A stretch of 64,000 nucleotides of DNA from Thermoflexaceae bacterium. Lineage in GTDB: Bacteria > Chloroflexota > Dehalococcoidia > Tepidiformales > Tepidiformaceae. The notes under the pieces were generated by a model, which saw only the letters and a program-made list of their open reading frames with translations, did no database searches and was not told the DNA's origin. Shown one piece after another: positions 1 to 8,128 of the stretch (positions within the stretch are counted from its first letter, which is position 1; each line of letters begins with the position of its first letter). The position numbers and the translations under genes are program-made. The stretch spans positions 1-64,000 of the forward strand of contig JABTUD010000001.1 of assembly GCA_015075555.1 (NCBI GenBank). Direction: 5' to 3'.

Positions 1-625
1 CGGTGATCCAGCGGTACGAGGGCGTCGACTGCCAGTAGCGCGGCCCCCAGGAGTGGTCGCGCAGCCCGTGCCCGGAGATCGGCAGCTCCGGACCGTCTTC
101 GATTCGCAGGGTGCCGGTGACCCGCATGTGCTGCTCGTAGTGGGCGCGGGCGAAATCGTTCTGCGCTGCTGCCGTACCCGCCTCCGCGACATGTCCGTAG
201 ATGGGCCCGCAGCCCTCGTGGAGCAGGTCGAGCCTGATACGCCGATGGGGATTGTTGCGGAAGGCATCACCCGGTTCGCGCATCTCCCTCGGGTCTTTCA
301 GCTCCACCACCGAACCTTCGTAGACGGTCCGGATCTTCTCCCCGGGGACGAGCACTTCGACCTTCAGACCGCCGGCATCCCAGCCGTCATTGGTCGTGAT
401 CTGGGGGCGCTTGTAGTTGAAGAGGGCCGAACCGTCGGGCCGGTAGACGATGACCGTCATCTCCGCGTAACCCTCATTGGCACGGTTGCCAATGCGCAGG
501 AAGCCACCCTGTTGCCGCTCGCGGTCGAAGAAATTGAAGTACACCGATTCGTTGAAGTTCTCTTCGGGGCCCAGCGGGTGGGTGTAGTCGTCCTCAGGTT
601 TTACGTTGCCGACGATGGTGACCAT
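1..625 (-). CDS. Lipocalin-fold (DUF7065/CrtC-like) protein, N-terminal 208 codons, cut by window edge
   Basis: The frame is open on the minus strand from ATG 625 to the left edge, so the C-terminus is missing. An in-frame stop lies shortly upstream of the ATG, which fixes the start. The best-conserved stretch is about residues 185-199 (GHGLRDHSWGPRYW), a His-Asp-His-Ser-Trp motif typical of the two-lipocalin-domain proteins annotated DUF7065 or hydroxyneurosporene-synthase-like. Those proteins are mostly uncharacterised and often lie near acyl-CoA metabolism genes. No signal peptide is seen, so it is probably cytoplasmic. The family call rests on motif memory only; the substrate cannot be deduced. 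Confidence 0.6.
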   Translation of the reverse strand, partial: MVTIVGNVKPEDDYTHPLGPEENFNESVYFNFFDRERQQGGFLRIGNRANEGYAEMTVIVYRPDGSALFNYKRPQITTNDGWDAGGLKVEVLVPGEKIRTVYEGSVVELKDPREMREPGDAFRNNPHRRIRLDLLHEGCGPIYGHVAEAGTAAAQNDFARAHYEQHMRVTGTLRIEDGPELPISGHGLRDHSWGPRYWQSTPSYRWIT

Positions 626-675
626 GGTCCGGCTCTCAGGGGTCCGATTGGCAGATTGCCGCGACCCGCGCAGGC

Positions 676-681
676 ATTCTA
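676..681 (-). promoter_or_regulatory. Possible -10 box for the lipocalin-fold gene
   Basis: TAGAAT reads on the minus strand about 50 nt before ATG 625 and just past the stop of the upstream CopCD fusion gene. It matches the TANNNT form of other -10 boxes in this window. No good -35 was found at 16-18 nt. Confidence 0.35.
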
Positions 682-704
682 ACGCGAACCCGGCTCTCCG
701 CGCC

Positions 705-2888
705 CTAGCGATCGGCCGGCGTGAAGGCCGTCCGCAGGTAGTTCACGATATGCCAGATCTCATCGTCACTCAGGGCGGGAGCATCCTTGCTCCAGGCGCG
801 CATGGCGGTGCCCGGGATGCCAAGTGAAATGAAGCGGAAAACCTGCCCATCGGGATGCTGCGGGACGTGCACGGTCAGGTCGAGCGGATAGGGGTTGAGG
901 TCCAGCCCTTTCGGAGGCACCCCGTTCGCCCCATGGCAGGCGGCGCAGTTCGCCTCAAACAACCTGCGCCCGGCCGAGATCGAATTCTGGTCGGGGAAGA
1001 CCGGGTTCGTGGGGATGCCGCCCGCCGGCTCGTGCCTGTGGACACCAAACAGGAGGAGGATCCCGGCCCCGAACCCGGCCACCATCGCGGCGTTCGCGCC
1101 CATGCCTCCGCTCCGCCCCAGGCGATGCAAAGGCTTGCGCCAGAGGGCAAACCCGGCACCGGCAAGCAGCAGCGCGAATCCCCCGAACTCGTTCCAGGAG
1201 AGCCCCGGCGCCGGTTTCGCCCACGCGCCGCCACGGCGCAGGTAGTTGAGAGGCAGGCCCGCCGGGCGGACGTCAAAGGGGGCCACCACGTCGTTGGCGC
1301 CCTGGCGGCGGATGGTGACTTCCACACGCCACTGGCCCTCAAGCGGCAGGTAGGGCCCCTGTGCCAGATAGGTGCCGGGGGAATAGCCCGGCGACAGGTC
1401 CAGGGTGGAGGTCCCAACCGTCGCGTCTTCGAGGTAGCGGAACGCCAGGCGGACGCGGTCCGCTTCGGCGGCGGGGCTGCCCCCTTCGGTGAGCGTCACC
1501 TCGAAGGTGTTCAGGCCGATGCGGTTAGGGGTGACCCTGAGCACTACCTCGAGCCCATCGACGGCCATGCTCCGTTCGTAGGGGCCGGTGTCGCGGGTCG
1601 AGACGATTGACTTCGCTGCGGTGGTCTGGGTGAGCATCGCCGCGACGACGAACACAGCCAGCCCGAGGGCGATCTCCGCTGAGGCGGTGGCGATGAACCG
1701 GCGCGGCTCGCCCCTGGCGTTGCCTGCCAGGCGCCGGCGGCCCCAGCGCGCGTTGTACCCCGCGGCCGCGAGCAGGGGGACAAGCAGTCCCGCCTTCACC
1801 AGCAGTGTTACCCCGTAGCGGGTGCCGGTGAGATTCTCGCGGTTGCCCACCTCCGCCAGGGCATTGAGCACCCCGGTGGCAATGACCAGGAACACGAGCA
1901 CAGAAGCGGCAAGAGCGAACCGCGGCATGAGGTCCCGGTAGCGGGCGCCGCGGCCAGCAAGGCGCGCGGCAACGGCCACGCCGATCACCGCGCCGATCCA
2001 GGCGATAGCTGCCAGGCCGTGGACGAAATCGATGCTCATGGCGATGCCTCGCCCGGCGCCGGCCGCAGCGTGGCTGGTTGCCGCGAATCCCCATACATGC
2101 ACGGCGATTCCTGCCAGCACCACCCAGGCTGCCAGGCGTGGAGCGCGGGCAAGCAGGGCGGCAGCGGCCAACGCGGCGATGGCTGCCGCCAGCCGCAGCA
2201 GCCAGTAGAGGCCGACCCTCGTCCCGGCTATTAGTTCGATGATGCCCTGGCCGCTGTACTCGCGGTCGATGATCGCCAGGTGGAGCAGGGTTGCCGCCGC
2301 TGCCAGCCCGGCCCCGGCCGCCACGCAGACCTGCAGGCCGCGCCGGGCTCGGCGGGCGCTTTCGCCCCAGAGCAGCAGCACAGCCGCGCCCCCGGCCGCC
2401 ATCAAGAGGCCCAGGAATCCCAGGGCGCGGACCGCCACGCCATCGGCGAGAGGAGCGCGATCGCCGTCGCCGAAGCCGCTGACGAGGTTCACGCCTTGCG
2501 GCGCCGAACCGTCGGGATTGAGCACCGTGAAGGGGTACGCCCCGCTGAGCGAATGCCCATCAACGCGGGAGACGTTCGACCAGAGCACGTTGTAGATGCC
2601 CGGGCCGAGCGCGGGGAGCGTGGCCCGCATGGTGTGACCGTCAGAGGGAAACGATGGCGGTGAGACCCGCAGCGTGGCCCCGGTAGCATCGAGAAGCCGG
2701 ACCGTGCTCGACCCCGGGACGATCGGTTCGCTGAACGTCAGCGAGATCTCGCCGGGAGGGACGCGCAGGAAGGCGTTTCCCATTGGCTCCGAGGCGACCA
2801 GCGCGGCGTGCGCGGACGCCGGCCGGGGCGGGGCCAGCACGGCCAGGGCGACTGCCAGGAACGCCAGTACGGCGAGGCGCCGCTTCAC
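705..2888 (-). CDS. CopC-CopD-cytochrome c fusion, membrane copper/electron-transfer protein (727 aa)
   Basis: A signal peptide of about 26 residues ends in ASA, so the mature protein would begin with His27, the N-terminal copper-ligand position of CopC proteins. A CopC domain (about 27-125) is followed by a CopD-like multi-helix membrane region (about 170-430), an extracytoplasmic beta domain of YtkA/FixH type (about 445-570), two more helices, and a C-terminal c-type cytochrome with CAACH at 648-652 and a likely axial Met at 696. The start is GTG 2888, which overlaps the upstream copC stop as GTGA; a longer upstream start would run far into copC. It probably imports or handles copper for the oxidase whose heme A enzymes lie 5 kb away. 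CopC-CopD fusions are known; the attached heme domain is the unusual part. Confidence 0.85.
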   Translation of the reverse strand: MKRRLAVLAFLAVALAVLAPPRPASAHAALVASEPMGNAFLRVPPGEISLTFSEPIVPGSSTVRLLDATGATLRVSPPSFPSDGHTMRATLPALGPGIYNVLWSNVSRVDGHSLSGAYPFTVLNPDGSAPQGVNLVSGFGDGDRAPLADGVAVRALGFLGLLMAAGGAAVLLLWGESARRARRGLQVCVAAGAGLAAAATLLHLAIIDREYSGQGIIELIAGTRVGLYWLLRLAAAIAALAAAALLARAPRLAAWVVLAGIAVHVWGFAATSHAAAGAGRGIAMSIDFVHGLAAIAWIGAVIGVAVAARLAGRGARYRDLMPRFALAASVLVFLVIATGVLNALAEVGNRENLTGTRYGVTLLVKAGLLVPLLAAAGYNARWGRRRLAGNARGEPRRFIATASAEIALGLAVFVVAAMLTQTTAAKSIVSTRDTGPYERSMAVDGLEVVLRVTPNRIGLNTFEVTLTEGGSPAAEADRVRLAFRYLEDATVGTSTLDLSPGYSPGTYLAQGPYLPLEGQWRVEVTIRRQGANDVVAPFDVRPAGLPLNYLRRGGAWAKPAPGLSWNEFGGFALLLAGAGFALWRKPLHRLGRSGGMGANAAMVAGFGAGILLLFGVHRHEPAGGIPTNPVFPDQNSISAGRRLFEANCAACHGANGVPPKGLDLNPYPLDLTVHVPQHPDGQVFRFISLGIPGTAMRAWSKDAPALSDDEIWHIVNYLRTAFTPADR

Positions 2889-3457
2889 GTGCGCTTCTGC
2901 ACAAGCAGGAACGTTCCCCCGCTGCCCAGCACGAACATCCCGAGAGCCACGGCCACCACCAGCACCCACGTCACGCCATCGCTCCCGCCGGTTGTGAGCG
3001 CGGGAGCACCCGGCGCCCCGGGCGCATTGTCCAGCCCGAGAAGGTCCTCGCGCAGGGTCTCATTTCCGGGGCTTGCCACCCCTGCAGGGTCATATGTGAA
3101 TGAGAGCGCGCCCTCGGCGGTGTCGCCGTCCTCGGCACTGAGCGTCTTCCAGCGAACGGTGTATTTCCCGGGCGCCAGGGGTGCAGGGAGGACCACCGAG
3201 ATGCGGCGGCGGTCGCTGTCTGCGATCACCGCGGGCGAGACGGTCACTTCCGCGCCCGACGCGTCGAAGACATCGATATCGTTGGCGCCTTCACGGCGGG
3301 CGAGCTCCTGGCTCATCTCAATCTCTACTGTAGCGGGAGGGGAGGTCAGCACCGCGCCGTCACCCGGCCGGACCTTTGCCGGTTCGGCGTGGGCGAGTGC
3401 GCTGGCAGCCCACGCCATCGCGAAAGACGCTGCGGCCACAATGGCAAGGAGCCTCAT
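2885..3457 (-). CDS. CopC-domain copper-binding protein with C-terminal membrane anchor (190 aa)
   Basis: The signal peptide ends ALA before His23, which would become the mature N-terminus and supply a copper ligand as in CopC. A single beta-sandwich domain follows (APGKYTVRWKTLSAEDGD is the usual CopC core), then a flexible Gly/Pro stretch and one helix near residues 160-185. It is translationally coupled to the CopC-CopD-cytochrome fusion by a GTGA overlap, so the two are likely one copper-handling unit at the outer face of the membrane. The start ATG 3457 is preferred over an upstream in-frame one because it begins the signal peptide and lies 7 nt from a -10 box. Confidence 0.85.
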   Translation of the reverse strand: MRLLAIVAAASFAMAWAASALAHAEPAKVRPGDGAVLTSPPATVEIEMSQELARREGANDIDVFDASGAEVTVSPAVIADSDRRRISVVLPAPLAPGKYTVRWKTLSAEDGDTAEGALSFTYDPAGVASPGNETLREDLLGLDNAPGAPGAPALTTGGSDGVTWVLVVAVALGMFVLGSGGTFLLVQKRT

Positions 3458-3464
3458 CGGTTCC

Positions 3465-3470
3465 AGTCTA
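3465..3470 (-). promoter_or_regulatory. -10 box for copC, leaderless type
   Basis: TAGACT on the minus strand is separated by exactly 7 nt from ATG 3457. Transcription would start at or next to the A of the ATG, giving a leaderless mRNA. Confidence 0.5.
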
Positions 3471-3563
3471 GCCCGCGGCACGCATGAGCCGCACCCGATG
3501 GGGCCCCCTCCGAAGCGGCCCGTAAACTCCCGGCAAAATGGCTGCCCGCAAATTGCTTACCGC

Positions 3564-3594
3564 TTGACCTTGACACTTCCGGCCGTGTTATCGT
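3564..3594 (+). promoter_or_regulatory. Probable promoter of the CAP-domain gene
   Basis: TTGACC (3564-3569) and TATCGT (3589-3594) are separated by 19 nt. A second TTGACA overlaps at 3570 but is too close to the -10. The predicted transcript start is about 20 nt before ATG 3623. Confidence 0.4.
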
Positions 3595-3622
3595 CGCCTG
3601 AGCGTCGTCCCCGCGAACGCCT

Positions 3623-4360
3623 ATGCGAAAACTACTGGTGCTTGTCCTCGTCCTTGGCGCCATCGGCATGGCGGCTGTCTCGCTGCGCGAGCCGGGCGTG
3701 CGCGCCGCCTCGGGACCGTGCGGCACCAGCCACGACGCCATGGACGCCGAGGAGTCCCAGTTCCTCTCCCTCCTGCAGCAGTGGCGCGATCAGAACGTGG
3801 CCAACTCGTCGCCGCTGCAGCCGTCGGGCCCGCTCAACGCGGCCGCCGCCTGGTTTGCAGAGTACCTGGCGAACAAGAGCGGCGGGGGCGGCCACTACGA
3901 CAACTACGGCCGCAACTGGGTCCAGCGCGCCATCGACTGCGGCTACCACTCCTACTACGCGAACGGCTCGGGGGAGGGGGTCTATGCCGTCGCATCGAGC
4001 CGCGTGCTCAACATCGGCCCCGCCGAGGCGATTGCCGGGATTACCTATCCCGGCAGTGGCGCAACCATGTGGGTGCCAGCATCGGGCAACTACCCGCCCG
4101 TGAAGTGCGTGGGGGTGGCCGTGAAGCGGAACGCCACCGGGACGGCGGTCGCCTGGGTGGCGGTGCTCGCGCAGTACCCCGCCAGCCAGCCGTGCCCGGC
4201 AGCCAGCTCCGGGGGCGGTGGCGGAGGCACGGTGACGGTCACGCCCGGCACGGCGACGCCGTCGCCGACACCAACCAGAACCCCTTCACCAACCCCAAGT
4301 CCGACTCCCGTTACCTATCACGCGTTCGCCCCGCTCATCTCTGCCGACGAGCCACGCTGA
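3623..4360 (+). CDS. Secreted CAP/SCP-domain protein (245 aa)
   Basis: An N-terminal signal peptide covers about residues 1-28. The CAP domain spans about 40-190 and has the expected order: an LNAAAAWFAEYLA helix, a GGHYDNYGRN segment with the conserved His, then a C-terminal strand region ending VAVLAQY. Four cysteines may form disulfides. A Gly-rich hinge and a Thr-Pro-Ser repeat lead to a short tail (YHAFAPLI). That linker-plus-tail layout is common in secreted Chloroflexota proteins and may serve wall or envelope attachment, though this is inferred. CAP proteins are secreted proteins of varied function; bacterial roles are poorly defined. Confidence 0.75.
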   Translation: MRKLLVLVLVLGAIGMAAVSLREPGVRAASGPCGTSHDAMDAEESQFLSLLQQWRDQNVANSSPLQPSGPLNAAAAWFAEYLANKSGGGGHYDNYGRNWVQRAIDCGYHSYYANGSGEGVYAVASSRVLNIGPAEAIAGITYPGSGATMWVPASGNYPPVKCVGVAVKRNATGTAVAWVAVLAQYPASQPCPAASSGGGGGGTVTVTPGTATPSPTPTRTPSPTPSPTPVTYHAFAPLISADEPR

Positions 4361-4378
4361 ACGCCGGGCCCCGCAGGG

Positions 4379-4564
4379 TCAGGGGATGGTCCACCCTGGC
4401 GATGCCGCGATCGTGCTCCCGAGGGTCCCAAGCGCGGTGACGCAAACCAGCGCCACAAGCGTCAGGATGAGGGCGTATTCGGCGAGTCCCTGGCCAGACT
4501 CGCCTGTTTCCCTGGCGGGCGGGGCTTCGCCGCCGGCCAGCGGCGAATCGTCTCTCCAATTCAT
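4379..4564 (-). CDS. Flp/Fap-type pilin (61 aa)
   Basis: A short basic leader with Gly24 is followed by QGLAEYALILTLVAL, the hallmark of type IVb Flp pilins. Cleavage after Gly24 would leave a Glu at mature position 5 and a hydrophobic assembly helix. A GGGAG Shine-Dalgarno-like stretch precedes ATG 4564. No Tad secretion genes lie nearby, so the pilus machinery must be encoded elsewhere if it exists. The gene is convergent with the CAP-domain gene. Confidence 0.8.
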   Translation of the reverse strand: MNWRDDSPLAGGEAPPARETGESGQGLAEYALILTLVALVCVTALGTLGSTIAASPGWTIP

Positions 4565-4717
4565 GGCTTCACTCCCACGCGGGCTCTCTCCCTACCTAAC
4601 CATTCGGCAGCGGACCGGCCTCGGACCCCCCTGCGGCAGGGTCGAAAAGGTGGAACCGCAGTGAACGGACCCGTCCCGCGGAAGCGTCCCAATTCGAACT
4701 TCCCTGCCTGTGTCGGC

Positions 4718-4723
4718 TAAGCT
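4718..4723 (+). promoter_or_regulatory. Possible -10 box for ilvD
   Basis: TAAGCT lies 30 nt before ATG 4754. A loose TTCGAA is found 19 nt further upstream. A GGAG ribosome-binding site precedes the start codon, so this mRNA would have an ordinary leader. Confidence 0.3.
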
Positions 4724-4753
4724 TCGAGGCAAGACGCTGCCACGGAGAACACG

Positions 4754-6427
4754 ATGACCTACGACGCCCGCCAGCACAGCCGCGTGATGCTCGACGGCCC
4801 GGACCGCGCGCCGGCCCGCTCGTACTTCAAGTCCATCGGCCTCACCGGCGACGACCTGAAGAAGCCCCTGGTGATGGTAGCGCACAGCTGGATCGGGACC
4901 ATGCCCTGCAACTTCAACGAGCGCGAGCTGGCCCAGCACGTGATGGCCGGGGTCCGCGCCGCGGGCGGAACACCGATGGAAGTCAACACGATCTCCATCA
5001 GCGACGGCATCTCGATGGGCACGGAAGGGATGAAGGCTTCGTTGATCAGCCGCGAGGTGATCGCCGATTCGATAGAGCTCGCGGCTGTCGGCTATTCGTT
5101 CGATGCCGTGGTAATCATCGTGGGCTGCGACAAGACCATCCCGGCGGCGGCGATGGTGCTGGCGCGCCTGAACATCCCGGGCGTCATCCTCTACGGCGGG
5201 TCGATCGCACCGGGCAGATACAGGGGCCAGGACATCACAATCCAGGACGTCTTTGAGGGCGTGGGCAGGCATGCAGCCGGGGCGATCAGCGAGGAGGAGC
5301 TCGAGGACATCGTCGACGCGGCCTGCCCCGGCGCGGGCGCGTGCGGAGCCCAGTACACGGCGAACACAATGGCAATGGTGATGGAGTTCCTGGGGATTGC
5401 GCCCATGGGTTCCGGGAGCATCGGCGCCACGGACCCGCGCAAGGACAACACCGCCTTCGCGGCCGGCGAGCTCGCCATGGACGTCCTCCGCCGCGGCGTT
5501 CTGCCGCGCGACCTGCTCACGCGCGAAGCCCTGGAGAACGCCATTGCCTCGGCGGCGGCTACCGGCGGCTCAACCAACGTGGTCCTCCACCTCATGGCTA
5601 TCGCCCGTGAGGCCGGGGTCCCCCTCAACATCGACGACTTCGACCGCATAAGCGAGCGCACGCCGCTGATCGGCGACCTCCGGCCCGGTGGCCGTTATGT
5701 CGCTCTGGACATGGACCGCGCCGGCGGCACGCCACTGCTCGCGAAACGCCTGATCGAGGCAGGCAAGCTGCACGGCGGCACGATGACCGTAACCGGGCGG
5801 ACCCTCGCCGAAGAGGCCGCCCGCGCCGTCGAAACACCGGGCCAGGACGTGATAGTCCCCGTTGAGAAAGCGCTGAAGCAGACCGGCGGCCTCGTGATCC
5901 TCAAGGGGAGCCTCGCGCCAGACGGGTGCGTCATCAAGGTCGCCGGCCATGAACGGCTCACCCATACCGGCCCCGCGCGCGTCTTCGACCGCGAGGAAGA
6001 CGCATTCGCGGCCGTCTCGGCGCGCCAGATCCGCGCCGGCGATGTCGTGGTCATCCGCTACGAAGGGCCGAAGGGCGGCCCCGGGATGCGCGAGATGCTC
6101 GGGGTGACGGCCGCGCTCGTGGGAGCCGGTCTCGGGGAGTCGGTGGCGCTCCTCACCGATGGCCGCTTCAGTGGCGCCACACGCGGCCTCATGGCGGGCC
6201 ACGTCGCGCCCGAGGCCGCCATTGGCGGTCCCATCGCCCTGGTGAGGGAGGGCGATATCATCAGCTTCGACATTCCGGGGCGGAGGCTCGACCTGCAGGT
6301 CGACACCCAGGAGCTGGCCCGCCGCCGCGCCGAATGGCGCGAGCCTGCACCGCACTATACTTCCGGGGTGTTCGCCAAGTATGCCCGCCTCGTCTCCAGC
6401 GCCGCCGAAGGGGCGGTGACCTCCTGA
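4754..6427 (+). CDS. ilvD: Dihydroxy-acid dehydratase (557 aa)
   Basis: This enzyme dehydrates 2,3-dihydroxy-acids in valine, leucine and isoleucine synthesis, using an iron-sulfur cluster. The three cluster cysteines are visible: Cys52 (GTMPCN), Cys125 (VGCDKTIP) and Cys197 ([12 protein letters not shown]). The ATGGSTN segment near residue 275 and the C-terminal [10 protein letters not shown] are typical. Full length is usual for the family. It stands alone, without ilvB, ilvC or leu genes nearby. A GGAGAACACG site supports ATG 4754. The PH-domain gene follows closely and is likely co-transcribed. Confidence 0.95.
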   Translation: MTYDARQHSRVMLDGPDRAPARSYFKSIGLTGDDLKKPLVMVAHSWIGTMPCNFNERELAQHVMAGVRAAGGTPMEVNTISISDGISMGTEGMKASLISREVIADSIELAAVGYSFDAVVIIVGCDKTIPAAAMVLARLNIPGVILYGGSIAPGRYRGQDITIQDVFEGVGRHAAGAISEEELEDIVDAACPGAGACGAQYTANTMAMVMEFLGIAPMGSGSIGATDPRKDNTAFAAGELAMDVLRRGVLPRDLLTREALENAIASAAATGGSTNVVLHLMAIAREAGVPLNIDDFDRISERTPLIGDLRPGGRYVALDMDRAGGTPLLAKRLIEAGKLHGGTMTVTGRTLAEEAARAVETPGQDVIVPVEKALKQTGGLVILKGSLAPDGCVIKVAGHERLTHTGPARVFDREEDAFAAVSARQIRAGDVVVIRYEGPKGGPGMREMLGVTAALVGAGLGESVALLTDGRFSGATRGLMAGHVAPEAAIGGPIALVREGDIISFDIPGRRLDLQVDTQELARRRAEWREPAPHYTSGVFAKYARLVSSAAEGAVTS

Positions 6428-6455
6428 CGTGCCTGCTACCGAAGGGACCCAGGGT

Positions 6456-6986
6456 ATGAAACTCCCATTCGACCTGCAGGCGGGTGAGACGATGCTTCTC
6501 CTCAGCCGCCGCCACTGGCTCTTCCTCTGGTCGAAGCTGGTGGCCGTGGCGCTCATCGGGGTGTTGCCCGTGGTGGCAGTCACCTGGCTGGTGGGGGCCA
6601 CGGCCGGTTTCGATGGGCTTGCCGGGAAAGCGGTCCTGGTCTTTGACGTGCTCTGGGCAGCCTACTGGCTGGTTCGCCTCTACTTCACGTGGTACCGGTA
6701 CAACCGTGACATGTGGGTCGTCACCGACCAGCGCCTGGTCGATTCCATCAGGCGGCACTGGTTTCACCACCGCATGGCTTCGGCCGACCTTGTGGACATC
6801 GAAGACATCGCCGTCGTCCGCGAAGGAATCCTGCCAACGCTCTTCAACTTCGGCGATGTTCGCTGCCAGACGGCCGGTGAGCAGCCTAACTTCGTGCTCG
6901 CCGGGATCCCTGCCCCCACCGCTGCACTCGGGGTGATCGACGCCGCCCGCGACGCCGCCCGGCGGCAACTGGGCCGGCCCTCCTGA
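6456..6986 (+). CDS. Bacterial PH-domain (YdbS-like) membrane protein (176 aa)
   Basis: Two adjacent transmembrane helices lie near residues 20-75 (HWLFLWSKLVAVALIGVLP, then AVLVFDVLWAAYWLVRLYF). They are followed by a bPH2-type domain with the recurring WVVTDQRLVD and DLVDIEDI motifs. Such proteins sit in the cytoplasmic membrane and their role is unknown. ATG 6456 is chosen because GAAGGGA lies 8 nt upstream; a GTG at 6429 is the alternative. It follows ilvD by 28 nt. Confidence 0.7.
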   Translation: MKLPFDLQAGETMLLLSRRHWLFLWSKLVAVALIGVLPVVAVTWLVGATAGFDGLAGKAVLVFDVLWAAYWLVRLYFTWYRYNRDMWVVTDQRLVDSIRRHWFHHRMASADLVDIEDIAVVREGILPTLFNFGDVRCQTAGEQPNFVLAGIPAPTAALGVIDAARDAARRQLGRPS

Positions 6987-7020
6987 CCCGGAAACGGGTG
7001 AACCAGGGCGCGGAGAGGTG

Positions 7021-7026
7021 TAGTCT
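7021..7026 (+). promoter_or_regulatory. -10 box for the M23 peptidase gene, leaderless type
   Basis: TAGTCT is separated by 7 nt from ATG 7034, the spacing expected for a leaderless transcript. No clear -35 is seen. Confidence 0.45.
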
Positions 7027-7033
7027 GGCGCCA

Positions 7034-8002
7034 ATGCTGGGCAGCCGGGCGGCAAGAGCCACGCTGGTGGCATTCGCGTTCGTGGTAGCGCTCCTCCTGG
7101 CGGCGCCGGGAGGCCACCCGGCGACCGCCGGACAGCCCGCCGCGGCCGCGCAGGCGGAGCCGTTCCGCCTCTACCTCGGCGGCATCGCTCGCGACGGGGC
7201 CCACCTTTCCGTATCGATTTCGAACTACTCGCCATACCAGGGTGGGGCGCTCCTTGTTTCGGCAGGCGATAGCACGAGTGGCACGGCCAGCCTCTTCGGC
7301 CGCCAGTACCCCCTGACGCCCGATGGCGCGGGCGGGCTTGCCGGGTTCGTGGGGGTTGGGACCGAGGACCCGCCCGGCCCAACCTCGCTGATGATCTCCG
7401 TTGTGCGCAGCGACGGCGCGCCCGAGACCGTGGTTCGCACCCTGACCGTGCTCAAGACCGACTGGACAGTGGACTACATTGACCTTCCCCCGGGCGTCGG
7501 CGACCTGCTCGACCCTGCGATCATCAAGGCCGAACAGGACCGGCTGAATGCCATATACGCCGGCGTTTCCGCCAGGGCATGGTCCGGGGCCTGGCGCGAC
7601 CCCCTGCCGGGCCCGGTCACCGCGGCGATGGTCAGCGGCTACTTCGGCGAGCAGCGTTCCTTCAACGGCGGGCCAGTTGGGGGTCACCACGGCGGAACGG
7701 ACTTCGGTGTGCCGGCGGGAACGCCCGTCTACTCCACCAACAGCGGCGTGGCCGTGCTCGCCGAAGGGCTTGATGTGCGCGGGAACATGGTGATTGTCGA
7801 CCACGGCGGTGGCGTCTTCTCGGGCTACGCACACATGCAGGCCCTGGCCGTGGCCCCGGGTGAGGCGGTCGTTGCCGGGCAGGTAATCGGCTACGCCGGC
7901 ACCACGGGGCTCTCGACCGGTCCCCACCTGCACTGGGAGATGTCGGTTGCCGGGGTGCTTGTTGATGGACTCCGCTGGCTGGATGGTACCCAGGGGTTTT
8001 AG
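7034..8002 (+). CDS. Secreted M23 (LytM-type) metallopeptidase (322 aa)
   Basis: An N-terminal signal/anchor helix (about residues 8-35) is followed by a beta domain (about 42-140) and a C-terminal LytM domain (about 195-315). The zinc ligands and catalytic residues are present: His219 and Asp223 in an HxxxD motif, and His298/His300 in GPHLHW. These enzymes cut peptide bridges in peptidoglycan or act as wall-remodelling regulators. ATG 7034 is preferred over an upstream GTG because it starts the signal peptide and lies 7 nt after a -10 box. Confidence 0.85.
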   Translation: MLGSRAARATLVAFAFVVALLLAAPGGHPATAGQPAAAAQAEPFRLYLGGIARDGAHLSVSISNYSPYQGGALLVSAGDSTSGTASLFGRQYPLTPDGAGGLAGFVGVGTEDPPGPTSLMISVVRSDGAPETVVRTLTVLKTDWTVDYIDLPPGVGDLLDPAIIKAEQDRLNAIYAGVSARAWSGAWRDPLPGPVTAAMVSGYFGEQRSFNGGPVGGHHGGTDFGVPAGTPVYSTNSGVAVLAEGLDVRGNMVIVDHGGGVFSGYAHMQALAVAPGEAVVAGQVIGYAGTTGLSTGPHLHWEMSVAGVLVDGLRWLDGTQGF

Positions 8003-8028
8003 ACAGTGGACGCGAACGAAACTGTGCG

Positions 8029-8034
8029 TATGAT
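8029..8034 (+). promoter_or_regulatory. -10 box of the ctaA leader/ctaB unit
   Basis: TATGAT lies exactly 7 nt before ATG 8042, the start of a short open frame that overlaps ctaA. A -35 at 17 nt is poor (GTGGAC). Confidence 0.45.
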
Positions 8035-8041
8035 CATGGAT

Positions 8042-8128
8042 ATGCTCGTACGAACAAAGGAAAGGTCTGAGCAAACCCTGCAAAGGTCGCGGCCCCCGGT
8101 CTCCTGCCGCGCACGTGGCCGGGAATGA
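8042..8128 (+). CDS. Possible 28-residue leader peptide overlapping ctaA
   Basis: ATG 8042 opens 28 codons ending in TGA 8126-8128, which overlaps the ctaA start codon (8125) as ATGA. The peptide begins MLVRTKERSEQ and is rich in Arg, with one Cys. The -10 box 7 nt upstream implies that ribosomes load on this frame first and reach ctaA by coupling. No match to a known protein is recognised. It could be a regulatory leader or a chance frame. Confidence 0.35.
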   Translation: MLVRTKERSEQTLQRSRPPVSCRARGRE

